Of a stretch of DNA of 64,000 nucleotides, positions 7,147 through 14,755 are shown in pieces. The position numbers and the translations under genes are program-made. Source of the stretch: Hyphomonadaceae bacterium UKL13-1 (GTDB lineage Bacteria; Pseudomonadota; Alphaproteobacteria; Caulobacterales; Aquidulcibacteraceae); assembly GCA_001602435.1 (NCBI GenBank), contig CP012156.1:3417898-3481897 (forward strand). The letters run 5' to 3'. Below the pieces are notes generated by a model. That model had not been told where the DNA came from. It saw only the letters and a list, made by a program, of their open reading frames with translations, and did not search any database. The first letter of the stretch is position 1; every line of letters starts with the position of its first letter.

Positions 7147-7703
7147 TAGGGTTGAACCGTGTCTTTGAGCAGGTCGGTACGAAAGCCATTTTGCTCTGCG
7201 GCGGCATTCAGCGCAGCCCGCTGTTCAGTCGTGAGCGTCTTGGTGCGCGCCAAGAGCCACAGATAGGAGCCATTCGGGCTGCCCACCAAGGCGGTTTGAT
7301 AATTGGGATCCAGATACAGCACCCAATAATTGCCTTGCCCCTTTGGCAAAGGAATGGGTGCGAAGTTCACCGCAAGCTTTGCATTATTCGAGCCATCAAT
7401 GACGGCAGCCACCCCTTGTGCACTGCGCGGCTTGCCGTCGCTGGTACCCGTCGCACAGGTATTGGTGACCCCAACGCGACCATCGGGGCGCAGGGCGTAT
7501 TCGGCTGTGACGCCTTCGCATTTCTTCTGGAAACTGTTGGGATAGCGTGCAATCTCATACCACTTGCCAGCATATCGGTTAAGGTCAACAGAGGCGACCG
7601 TGATCGGGGGCGCAGCATCTTTTGCTCGCCCCATGGTTCCGGACATGCAGCCCGATAACGCGATGCAACCAATCAATGCGCTGGCATAGAGTGAAATTTT
7701 CAT
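7146..7703 (-). CDS. Lipocalin-family lipoprotein (Blc-like)
   Basis: A 185-residue bacterial lipocalin with a lipoprotein signal (lipobox LSGC, Cys19), so probably anchored in the outer membrane. The lipocalin signature is LNRYAGKWYEIARYPNSFQKKCEGVTAEYAL, with the conserved GxW, and a later YLDPNYQTALVGSPNGSYLWLLARTKTL. Blc-type lipocalins bind fatty acids or lysophospholipids, which would fit the neighbouring acyl-CoA genes, but this is inference. The ATG overlaps the stop of the GFA gene by four bases (ATGA) and the stop overlaps the next CoA-transferase start. Confidence 0.9.
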   Translation of the reverse strand: MKISLYASALIGCIALSGCMSGTMGRAKDAAPPITVASVDLNRYAGKWYEIARYPNSFQKKCEGVTAEYALRPDGRVGVTNTCATGTSDGKPRSAQGVAAVIDGSNNAKLAVNFAPIPLPKGQGNYWVLYLDPNYQTALVGSPNGSYLWLLARTKTLTTEQRAALNAAAEQNGFRTDLLKDTVQP

Positions 7704-8113
7704 CCTGTTTCCCCTTTCATGGGAGGAGAAGACTTATGCGCCAATTTGGCGGCATTGGCTTCCCAGTTCTGACCATCAAACGGCACAATCGAGAGGACGG
7801 GCGCTTGACCAACGTCAAAGCAATTGGCGTTGACGCTGACCCCATCGGGATTGGACCTTGGTGTGTAGAACGCTTTCACACCACATTTGGTACAAAAGGT
7901 ATGATTGGCAACGCCGGTATTGAACCGATAGGAGGTGAGCTTATCAGCCCCTGCCGTCAGTTCGAAATCGTCCATCGGCACAATCAAATGCACAAAGCCT
8001 GTCCGTGCGCAGATGGAGCAATTGCAGGCCTCCACCTCCACTTCATCTGGGGTCCGAACCGCAAAGCGCACATCGCCACAATGGCACGAGCCTGTTCGCC
8101 AAATCTTCACCAT
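7700..8113 (-). CDS. GFA-family zinc protein
   Basis: A 137-residue protein of the GFA / CENP-V family (named after the glutathione-dependent formaldehyde-activating enzyme). The zinc ligands are visible: CHC at 10-12, CNCSIC at 30-35, and FCTKCG further on. Many family members do not act on formaldehyde, so the substrate is open. It overlaps vapC by seven bases upstream and the lipocalin by four bases downstream, placing it inside one tightly packed operon. Confidence 0.85.
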   Translation of the reverse strand: MVKIWRTGSCHCGDVRFAVRTPDEVEVEACNCSICARTGFVHLIVPMDDFELTAGADKLTSYRFNTGVANHTFCTKCGVKAFYTPRSNPDGVSVNANCFDVGQAPVLSIVPFDGQNWEANAAKLAHKSSPPMKGETG

Positions 8114-8499
8114 CCAAGCACCTGTAGCCCTGTTACTTCTTCAAAGTCTTGCGGATTGAGGGTCACCAAAGTGGCACTTGCATTGAGCGCTTGGGCGGCA
8201 ATCATGCGGTCGAGGATTTTGCGGCGTGAGAACCCACAAGATTGCAGAATACTACCATATCGGTCGGCATCTTCCTCCTCAAAAGGGAGTACGGGCATAT
8301 GGGAAAGAAACACATCAAGTCGCTGACGCCTCAGAGTGGCAGAGGATGCCTCCCGATGAACGCCACCCTCCAGTTCCACCCGAGTGATCACAGAAATCGC
8401 AAACCTTCCGCTCAGGCCTTCCAGCTTACCAAGAATGGCTTGGCTGCGATCCCGAACTTCAATCGCGACACTGGTATCGAGCAAATAAAGCCCACTCAT
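8107..8499 (-). CDS. vapC: VapC-type PIN-domain ribonuclease toxin
   Basis: A 130-residue PIN-domain protein, the toxin half of a type II toxin-antitoxin pair that cleaves RNA with Mg2+. The acidic residues expected in the active site are Asp8 (LLDTSVAIE), Glu42 (RVELEGG), Asp97 (ILDRMIAAQAL) and Asp118 (LNPQDFE). All are present, so it should be active. The start overlaps the vapB stop by four bases, the usual arrangement. Unusually, its own stop overlaps the start of the GFA gene, joining the pair to five more genes downstream. Confidence 0.9.
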   Translation of the reverse strand: MSGLYLLDTSVAIEVRDRSQAILGKLEGLSGRFAISVITRVELEGGVHREASSATLRRQRLDVFLSHMPVLPFEEEDADRYGSILQSCGFSRRKILDRMIAAQALNASATLVTLNPQDFEEVTGLQVLGW

Positions 8500-8747
8500 A
8501 GCCCCTCACGCTCGGGAAAAATGTCAGTGTCGCGCACTTCAATGTCGGTGACGTCAGGCAGTTTGCGCAGTTCAGCCATCATTTGCTTGAAACTGATTTT
8601 TCCGGATCGCAATGTCGGCCGCAGGGTAATGACGTCCCCATCGCGCTCCATTTCCAACTCCGTGCCCTCAGGAAAGGCCAACGCCTTTGGCAAGCGCACC
8701 GCTTGGCTATTGCCGCTCTTGAACGTTTTGGTTTTGTGCGTCGCCAT
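8496..8747 (-). CDS. vapB: VapB-type antitoxin (AbrB/MazE-like DNA binding)
   Basis: An 83-residue antitoxin. The N-terminal half KTKTFKSGNSQAVRLPKALAFPEGTELEM is a swapped-hairpin AbrB/SpoVT domain that binds DNA; the acidic C-terminal half (LPDVTDIEVRDTDIFPEREGL) should wrap around VapC. I chose the ATG at 8747, preceded by AGGACAGGA. An in-frame ATG at 8777 sits in the middle of the operator palindrome and would add ten residues unlike the family. It is the first gene of the seven-gene run and is likely autoregulated with VapC. Confidence 0.9.
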   Translation of the reverse strand: MATHKTKTFKSGNSQAVRLPKALAFPEGTELEMERDGDVITLRPTLRSGKISFKQMMAELRKLPDVTDIEVRDTDIFPEREGL

Positions 8748-8765
8748 CGTCCTGTCCTTAGTTGA

Positions 8766-8787
8766 CCGTATATACATGTATATACGG
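8766..8787. promoter_or_regulatory. Probable VapBC operator
   Basis: A perfect 22-bp palindrome made of two GTATATAC half-sites (each itself palindromic) separated by AT and framed by CC/GG. It lies 19 bases upstream of the vapB start. Toxin-antitoxin complexes of this family bind such repeats at their own promoter. Position and symmetry support the call; binding is not shown. Confidence 0.75.
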
Positions 8788-8837
8788 CCATGATCGAGGT
8801 TTCAATCAGATTTCAAACCAAGGTCGGTCTGATCCCC

Positions 8838-10034
8838 CTAAATCGGGTTGCGGGCCACCAATTGCTTGGCGATGATGATGCGTTGCATTTCATTGGTGCC
8901 TTCGCCGATGCACATCAGGGGGGCGTCGCGATAGAGACGCTCGATGACATATTCCTTGGAATAGCCATAGCCGCCATGGATGCGCATGGCTTCCAGCGAG
9001 ACTTCCACGGCAGTTTCCGAGGCGAAGAATTTGGCCATGCCGGCTTCCATGTCGATCCGCTCACCCCGGTCAAAGGCGGCAGCCGCATCTTGGGTCAGAA
9101 GTTCTGCGGCGCGGGTCTTGGCGGCCATTTCGCCCAGTTTAAGCTGAATGGCCTGATGTTCGCAGATTGGCTTGCCCATCGTCTTGCGCATTTGGGCATA
9201 TTTGACGCTCTCGGCCAAAGCGCGCTTAGCAATGCCGACCGAGCGGGCGGCGATATTGACGCGGCCAATCTCGAGGCCGCCAGTGGCCATGATAAAGCCC
9301 TTGCCTTCTTCGCCGCCGACCAAGCTCTTCTTGGCATCAACTTCATAATCTTCGAAGATGAACTCACCAGAATCAATGCCCTTATAGCCGAGCTTCTCCA
9401 GCTTCTTGCCATTCTTGACGCCCTTAAGCGGCACCTTGGTTTCAGGGTCGATCTTGGGCACGATCAGCATGCTCATGCCCTTATGGCGGGGCTGGGCATC
9501 GGGGTCGGTTTTGACCAGCAAGGCTACGCAATGGCCTTCAATAGCGTTGGAGATCCAGGTCTTGGTGCCATTGACGATATAATTGTCGCCTTGACGGCGC
9601 GCGACGGTGCGGATGCCTTGCAAGTCAGTACCGGCATCGGGTTCTGTCAGACCCAGACCGCCACGCATTTCACCGGTGGCGAACTTGGGCAGCCAATATT
9701 CCTTCTGATAATCCGTGCCAAAGCGCTGCACGACGGTGGCCATCATCAAATGCGAGTTGAAGATACCCGTCAGGCTCATCCATTCTTGCGAGATCATGGT
9801 CACGATCTTGGAATAGGTGGTGGCCGACAGGCCAAGGCCGCCGTAATCGGGATGGATGATCGCGCCGAACAGGCCGAGCTCTGCCATGTCATTGACGAGG
9901 TCAGCTGGCCATTCGTTATCATGCTCCAGCTTCATCGCCACGGGGGCGACTTTCTTCTCAATCCATTTCTGGATGGCGTCCAGCATCTGGCGCTCATCTG
10001 CTTCGCTGATATGTCCAAAATTTCCGTCTGCCAT
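8838..10034 (-). CDS. Acyl-CoA dehydrogenase
   Basis: A 398-residue FAD-dependent acyl-CoA dehydrogenase that puts a 2,3-double bond into an acyl-CoA and passes electrons to ETF. Motifs: GLGLTEPDAGTDLQGI (FAD/substrate loop), NGTKTWISNAIEG, and RIHGGYGYSKEYVIERLYRDAP. The expected catalytic Glu sits in CIGEGTNEMQRIII near the C-terminus. Chain length preference cannot be read. It is the last gene of the operon citE-like, maoC-like, small membrane protein, acyl-CoA dehydrogenase, with an 11-base gap to the small protein. The same gene trio is known from the mycobacterial Rv2498c-Rv2500c region. Confidence 0.92.
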   Translation of the reverse strand: MADGNFGHISEADERQMLDAIQKWIEKKVAPVAMKLEHDNEWPADLVNDMAELGLFGAIIHPDYGGLGLSATTYSKIVTMISQEWMSLTGIFNSHLMMATVVQRFGTDYQKEYWLPKFATGEMRGGLGLTEPDAGTDLQGIRTVARRQGDNYIVNGTKTWISNAIEGHCVALLVKTDPDAQPRHKGMSMLIVPKIDPETKVPLKGVKNGKKLEKLGYKGIDSGEFIFEDYEVDAKKSLVGGEEGKGFIMATGGLEIGRVNIAARSVGIAKRALAESVKYAQMRKTMGKPICEHQAIQLKLGEMAAKTRAAELLTQDAAAAFDRGERIDMEAGMAKFFASETAVEVSLEAMRIHGGYGYSKEYVIERLYRDAPLMCIGEGTNEMQRIIIAKQLVARNPI

Positions 10035-10044
10035 GATGATGATC

Positions 10045-10263
10045 CTAGTCTTTCATGTTTTCTTTGAGTTTTTTGGCGGCAAGCAGGTCGGCAACCACAT
10101 AGGTGACGAGCGCCAGAGTGAGAGAAGGGGTAGCGGCATCCAAGATCCGGCCGATAACAACCAATGGGCCGGCACCGCCATGGTCGCTCCCCATCATGAC
10201 CATCATTCCGCCAATCCCTTCTAGGGCGGCGAGCACAGCGAGAATGCGGAGCAACAGAACCAT
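10045..10263 (-). CDS. Small membrane protein, unknown function
   Basis: A 72-residue protein with two likely membrane helices (MVLLLRILAVLAALEGIGGMMV and LVVIGRILDA through LALVTYVVADLLAA) and a charged tail KKLKENMKD. I do not recognise a family. It is supported as a real gene by a start codon that overlaps the maoC stop (TGATG), by an 11-base gap to the next gene and by a protein-like composition. It could anchor or regulate the acyl-CoA enzymes around it, but nothing in the sequence shows that. Confidence 0.6.
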   Translation of the reverse strand: MVLLLRILAVLAALEGIGGMMVMMGSDHGGAGPLVVIGRILDAATPSLTLALVTYVVADLLAAKKLKENMKD

Positions 10264-10784
10264 CAGTAATTGCCCACCTTATCCTCGACGGCATGGCCGC
10301 GAGCGGGGATCAGCATGTTGCGCTTGAAGGTGCACACCATGACGCCATCTTGGTTGAAGCCCTTGGTGACGATGGTCACAATGCCTTGACCGGGGCGCGA
10401 CGCGCTTTCGCGTTTGGCGAGGACTTCGCTCTCCGAATAAAGCGTGTCACCTGCAAAGACGGGGGCGGTGAACTTCACTTCATCCATGCCCAGATTGGCG
10501 ATCGCCTTCTGGCTGGTGTCGGTCACGCTCATGCCGATGCAAAGCGCCAACGTGTAGGGCGAGACGACGAGGTTCTTTTTGAACTCGCTCGCGGCGGCAA
10601 ATTGCGCGTCAAAGTGCATCGGGTGGGTGTTCATCGTCATCAGCGTGAACATGTGGTTGTCATACTCGGTGATCGTCTTGCCGGGGCGGTGCTCATAGAC
10701 ATCGCCGACGACGAAATCCTCAAAATAGCGACCAAATGTCTCGCGGTAGCGCTGGGGGCCAACTTCTTTCACGTTTCGGACCAT
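10263..10784 (-). CDS. MaoC-family enoyl-CoA hydratase
   Basis: A 173-residue hot-dog-fold hydratase. GKTITEYDNHMFTLMTMNTHPMHFDAQFA carries the hydratase-2 pattern (Asp and His of the DxxxxH type), followed by VVSPYTLAL and VKFTAPVFAGDTLYSESEVL. The TMNTHPMHFDA form resembles mesaconyl-CoA and itaconyl-CoA hydratases rather than long-chain enzymes, a suggestion only. It lies two bases from the CitE-like lyase gene, which fits hydration followed by C-C cleavage of a branched dicarboxyl-CoA. Confidence 0.88.
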   Translation of the reverse strand: MVRNVKEVGPQRYRETFGRYFEDFVVGDVYEHRPGKTITEYDNHMFTLMTMNTHPMHFDAQFAAASEFKKNLVVSPYTLALCIGMSVTDTSQKAIANLGMDEVKFTAPVFAGDTLYSESEVLAKRESASRPGQGIVTIVTKGFNQDGVMVCTFKRNMLIPARGHAVEDKVGNY

Positions 10785-10786
10785 GG

Positions 10787-11650
10787 TTAGAACTCAATTC
10801 CTGCTTTAGACAAAATACGCTCTGCGCGCAGATAGACGGGGATGTCGAGCATTTTGCCATCAAGTAAAACGGCGCGGCCATCCTGCGATTTGAAAGCTTC
10901 ACTTACGCGCTTGGCCCAGTCTAACTCAGCTTCAGAAGGCGAGAATACTTCATTAACAATGGCGACTTGGCTGGGGTGGATGCAGGCCTTACCGTCAAAA
11001 CCCAAGGCCTTCACGCGCACACATTCCGCCCGCAAGCCTTCTTCGTCCTTCACGTTCAGATAGGGCACATCCATCAAGGTTCCGTTGGTGACGCGCGCCT
11101 CGGTAGCCAAGGTTGAGCGAGCGTGAAACAGCGCCTCCCAGTCCATCCCGGTGCCAATGGCAAGTGAGTAGTCGGCCCCACCGAACAAGACGCCACCGCG
11201 CGAGCCGCAGGTTCCGGCTATTTCAGACGCACTTTTTAGCCCCGCCACGGTTTCGATCACGGCCCAAAGCGCCACGCGCTTCTGATTTAGGTCGCGCAAA
11301 TGTAGCAATTGCTGGAAGTTGGCGAGGGCTGAATAGGACGAGGCCTTTGGGATCATGAAGAAATTTGGGCGGGCCTCGGTCTCACTAAAGGCGATGATGT
11401 CCTTGAGGCCATCCAAAGTGTCGAGGCCATTCATGCGCACGCCAATCGCGCAAGCCGGATAGCTCTCGGCGTTGACCTCCAGCCAGCCAATTACCCTAGC
11501 GCGAGCGGCGGCTTTATCTTGCGGCGGCACAGCGTCCTCAAGGTCAATGCAAATGGAATCAGCCCCCGCCGCCAGTGCCTTTTCAAAGCGGTCTGGCCGG
11601 GAGCCCGGGACAAAGAGGAGTGATCGAAACGTTTTCATTTGTCCGGACAT
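10787..11650 (-). CDS. CitE/HpcH-family CoA-ester lyase
   Basis: A 287-residue TIM-barrel lyase/aldolase of the citrate lyase beta / malyl-CoA lyase group. Motifs are FRSLLFVPGSRPDRFEKAL, ICIDLEDAVPP (metal-binding Glu and Asp), VRMNGLDT, FMIPKAS and GGADYSLAIGTGMDW; the C-terminal GFDGKACIHPSQV is also typical. Such enzymes cleave 3-hydroxyacyl-CoAs (malyl-, methylmalyl-, citramalyl- or HMG-CoA). It is the first gene of its operon. The start at 11650 (ATGTCCGG) is preceded by AGG; an ATG 12 bases inside is an alternative. Confidence 0.88.
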   Translation of the reverse strand: MSGQMKTFRSLLFVPGSRPDRFEKALAAGADSICIDLEDAVPPQDKAAARARVIGWLEVNAESYPACAIGVRMNGLDTLDGLKDIIAFSETEARPNFFMIPKASSYSALANFQQLLHLRDLNQKRVALWAVIETVAGLKSASEIAGTCGSRGGVLFGGADYSLAIGTGMDWEALFHARSTLATEARVTNGTLMDVPYLNVKDEEGLRAECVRVKALGFDGKACIHPSQVAIVNEVFSPSEAELDWAKRVSEAFKSQDGRAVLLDGKMLDIPVYLRAERILSKAGIEF

Positions 11651-11729
11651 TTAACCTGATATAAGCTGACGTCAATTCGAAACCGCGCGACGGTGTGACT
11701 TTGGGTCGGCAAGCAGGGGAATTTAGGTT

Positions 11730-12308
11730 ATGTATCAACCGATGAGACTTGGTTTAGTAAGCGTTTTGATCGGGCTTCTCACAATGTCTGCGGCTCCTGC
11801 ACTCGCCCAGCACGCGGTCCCCGCACAAACTTCCGACGCCGCTTACAATGGCTCCTATTATAAGCGCCAGCTCTATGTCGTTACCGATATGGAGCGGGCC
11901 TTGACCCTTTGGCGCGACGTGCTTGGCCTCCAACCTGGGGCAATCACCACTTCGGGTCCCAATTCTTATTCGCGCGAAGTATTCAATATTCCCACTGAAG
12001 CGCAGATGCGCTTTTGTACCTTGAGTGCCGGGCCGACGCAGGTGCGCACCTTGGCCTTGCTGGAAGTCAAAGGCGTAACCCTGCCACCCAAGACCGGCAT
12101 TCGCACGACCGGCGCTGTCATTAATGCCAATGGCCGTTTGGCCGAGATCATCGCCAAGGCCCAAGCCATGGGTTTGACCGTATTTGGCCCACGCGTCTTG
12201 GCGTCTGTCGGTCAAGGCGACGGGACCGAGCAAGGCTTCCTCGACTGGGACGGCAATGTGATCGTGCTCTATGAATATCCCACGTCTGACGCACCGAGTG
12301 TTCGGTAG
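11730..12308 (+). CDS. Secreted VOC (glyoxalase-like) domain protein
   Basis: A 192-residue protein with a signal peptide (hydrophobic to ALAQ at about residue 26). A vicinal-oxygen-chelate domain follows: YKRQLYVVTDMERALTLWRDVLGL at its start and EQGFLDWDGNVIVLYEYP at its end. VOC proteins are usually cytoplasmic dioxygenases, isomerases or resistance proteins, so an exported one is less common. Metal ligands are not complete by eye: no His at the first position, but a Glu near the end of the domain. It is divergent from the CoA-lyase gene and convergent with pheT. Substrate unknown. Confidence 0.78.
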   Translation: MYQPMRLGLVSVLIGLLTMSAAPALAQHAVPAQTSDAAYNGSYYKRQLYVVTDMERALTLWRDVLGLQPGAITTSGPNSYSREVFNIPTEAQMRFCTLSAGPTQVRTLALLEVKGVTLPPKTGIRTTGAVINANGRLAEIIAKAQAMGLTVFGPRVLASVGQGDGTEQGFLDWDGNVIVLYEYPTSDAPSVR

Positions 12309-12337
12309 GGCGCTTTGCCAAGTTAAAGCCGATGTGC

Positions 12338-14725
12338 CTAACGCAGGCGCGCGCCTAGCTTCACCGCGGCTGCAATGATCTTTGTACTGACGGCTTCGAT
12401 CTCCGCATCGGTCAAGGTTCGTTCGCGTGGTTGTAGCGCCACTTCTAGGCCCAGCGAGACTTCCCCCTCTGCGACGCCTTGGCCTTGATAGCGGTCAAAC
12501 AGACTTACGTCTAAAATCAAAGTCTTATCGACTTGCGCCACAGCGCGGATAAGGTCCCCTGCAGGCAGCTCAGCCTTAGCGACAAAGGCAAAGTCGCGGG
12601 TCAATGGCATGAAGGCAGAAGCCTCCAGCTTGGCCTTCGTCTTGCCAGCTTTCACTTTGGCTGGTGGCAAAGCGTCTAAGAATAACTCAAAGCCATAGAC
12701 TGGCCCATCGACGCCCAATTCCTTCAGTACGCGGGGATGAAGTTCACCAAACTCGGCCAAAATCGTCTTTGGGCCCAGTTTGAACGTGCCAGAGCGGCCA
12801 GGGTGCCACCACGCGCGCGCGCCTTGCACCGTCTGCATCCCGCCGGTTGATGCGCCCATCGCATCCAACATGGCCAAGACATCCGCCTTCACGGTGAAGA
12901 CATCTGGTTTCTCGGTGCCGCTCCAATGGCGGATGGCCCCGCGTGTGACGCCAGCAATGACCATTTCCTGATCCTTGGGGCCATCGCCTTTATAGATCGG
13001 ACCGGCTTCAAACAAAGCCAAGTCGCCAAAGCCACGGTCGGCATTGCGTTGGGCAGCGAGAAGCAAGTGGATCAGCGCGCTAGGCCGCATACAATCGAGA
13101 TCTGACGCAATCGGGTTTGCCAAGACCAAGGCCCCGCCACCTTGGGCCGCGCCAAACAATTCACATGTCGCGCGGCTGGCAAAGCTCCAAGTCACCGCCT
13201 CCATCCAGCCGCGAGCGGCCAGACTGCGACGGCCAACGCGCACGCGGTTTTGCGCCGGGGTCAATAAGGGCTCTTTCCGGCCTTTGCGCTCTGGCAATTT
13301 CGCCGTGGGCAAGCGGTCAAAGCCTGCGATGCGGGCAATATCTTCAACCAAATCTGCAGAGCCGACCACATCGCGGCGCCAACTGGGCACGCCCACCTTG
13401 CGGGTGCCCACACCAGTTACTTCTGGTGAAAAGCCCAAGGCGGACAAGATGGTGTCAATCTCGCCATCACTAAGGTCCAAGCCCGTCAGGCGATGTGCTT
13501 CCTTGGTGGCAAAGGGCACGGCTTCAGGCGGCGCAGGAACTTCGCCCGCAACGACGACTTCTGAAGCCGTTCCGCCGCAAAACTCAAGGATCATGGCGGT
13601 GGCAAGTTCTAGCCCATCGACCATGAAGCCCGAATCCACGCCGCGCTCAAACCGGTATTTCGCGTCGGATTGAATGCTCAAGGCACGCGCTGTTTGGGCG
13701 ATGTTAAGTGGCGCAAACAAGGCGCTTTCAACAAAAACGTCGACAGTGTCATCTGAGCAGCCTGACGATACGCCCCCCATAATCCCGCCCAAGCCCAAGG
13801 CACCGGAGTTATCGCCAATCACGCACATGGCGGAGCTCAACTCATAGCTTTTGCCATCAAGGGCGACAAAGCTTTCGCCCGTCTGGCCCATGCGGGCGAC
13901 AATGCCGCCTGAAAGCTTAGCCGCATCATAGACGTGCAGCGGGCGGGCTCGGTCATAGGAAATGAAATTGGTAATATCGACCAAAGTGTTGATCGGGCGC
14001 AGGCCAATAGCGCGCAAGCGGTCAGCCAACCATTTCGGGCTGGGGCCATTCTTCACGCCTTTGATCAGGCGACCAGCAAAAGCGGGGCAAGCCTCTGGCG
14101 ATTGGATGGTGACCGTCACGGGGCAAGGAAAGCTGCCTGCCACCGCTTTGACTGAATGATCTTTCAGTTGACCAAGGCCTGCTGCCGCCAGTTCGCGCGC
14201 AATGCCCACCACGCCCAGCCAATCGGGCCGGTTCGGCGTGACTTCAAAGTCGATAACGGCGTCTGCGAGACCGAGCGCAGCCGCTGCTGGCGTGCCGACG
14301 GCCAAGCTATCGTCCAGCTCAAGGATGCCATCACTGTCTTCGGCGGTTTCAAGCTCCGCTGCCGAGCAGAGCATGCCGTTGGACACCACACCGCGCACTG
14401 CCCGTGGCTCCAAAGTAATCCCGCTACCGGGAATATAGGTGCCCAAAGGCGCATAAACGGTGGTCAGGCCCGGCCGCGCATTGGGTGCGCCGCAGACGAT
14501 TTCCTTCATACCTTCAAAGGTTTCGACTTGGCAGACCTGCAAACGATCCGCATTCGGGTGCCGTTCTGCCGAGATAATCTTTGCGACTGAAAAAGCTTTC
14601 AGTTTGTCAGCTGGGTCTTCCCAGTGCTCAACCTCTAGGCCCGCCATGGTCATGGCGTCCAACACGGCGGATAGAGGGGCGTCGGTGGCCAAATGATCCT
14701 GCAGCCAAGACAAAGTGAATTTCAT
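12338..14725 (-). CDS. pheT: Phenylalanyl-tRNA synthetase beta subunit
   Basis: A 795-residue beta chain of the alpha2-beta2 synthetase that charges tRNA-Phe. Order of domains: N-terminal helix and EMAP-like tRNA-binding domain (about 40-150, with [10 protein letters not shown] and [12 protein letters not shown]), B3/B4 editing domain (about 210-380), B5 domain (about 400-475), the catalytic-like domain, and the C-terminal anticodon-binding FDX-ACB domain (about 700-795). Length is normal. Usually pheS lies directly upstream; here the upstream neighbour is polA, 30 bases away, and pheS is not in the window. Confidence 0.95.
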   Translation of the reverse strand: MKFTLSWLQDHLATDAPLSAVLDAMTMAGLEVEHWEDPADKLKAFSVAKIISAERHPNADRLQVCQVETFEGMKEIVCGAPNARPGLTTVYAPLGTYIPGSGITLEPRAVRGVVSNGMLCSAAELETAEDSDGILELDDSLAVGTPAAAALGLADAVIDFEVTPNRPDWLGVVGIARELAAAGLGQLKDHSVKAVAGSFPCPVTVTIQSPEACPAFAGRLIKGVKNGPSPKWLADRLRAIGLRPINTLVDITNFISYDRARPLHVYDAAKLSGGIVARMGQTGESFVALDGKSYELSSAMCVIGDNSGALGLGGIMGGVSSGCSDDTVDVFVESALFAPLNIAQTARALSIQSDAKYRFERGVDSGFMVDGLELATAMILEFCGGTASEVVVAGEVPAPPEAVPFATKEAHRLTGLDLSDGEIDTILSALGFSPEVTGVGTRKVGVPSWRRDVVGSADLVEDIARIAGFDRLPTAKLPERKGRKEPLLTPAQNRVRVGRRSLAARGWMEAVTWSFASRATCELFGAAQGGGALVLANPIASDLDCMRPSALIHLLLAAQRNADRGFGDLALFEAGPIYKGDGPKDQEMVIAGVTRGAIRHWSGTEKPDVFTVKADVLAMLDAMGASTGGMQTVQGARAWWHPGRSGTFKLGPKTILAEFGELHPRVLKELGVDGPVYGFELFLDALPPAKVKAGKTKAKLEASAFMPLTRDFAFVAKAELPAGDLIRAVAQVDKTLILDVSLFDRYQGQGVAEGEVSLGLEVALQPRERTLTDAEIEAVSTKIIAAAVKLGARLR

Positions 14726-14755
14726 CGGTACAAATCCCTGAGGGAGCTAATCGGT

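Noticed and set aside
5347-7149. A 600-codon open frame on the plus strand
   Set aside because: It runs antisense to the two CaiB-type CoA-transferase genes, has no recognisable motifs, and its composition follows the codon bias of the opposite strand.
8748-8777. Longer vapB start at the ATG 8777
   Set aside because: This ATG lies in the centre of the operator palindrome and lacks a ribosome binding site; the ATG at 8747 has AGGA and matches the family start.
8790-10067. A 425-codon open frame on the plus strand
   Set aside because: Antisense to the acyl-CoA dehydrogenase, which has full family motifs. The frame is a shadow of GC-rich codon use.
11648-11661. Shared ATGTCCGGACAA at the starts of the CoA-lyase and the MmgE/PrpD genes as a common operator
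   Set aside because: The shared bases are the first codons (Met-Ser-Gly-Gln) of both proteins; TCCGGA is a six-base palindrome likely to recur by chance.
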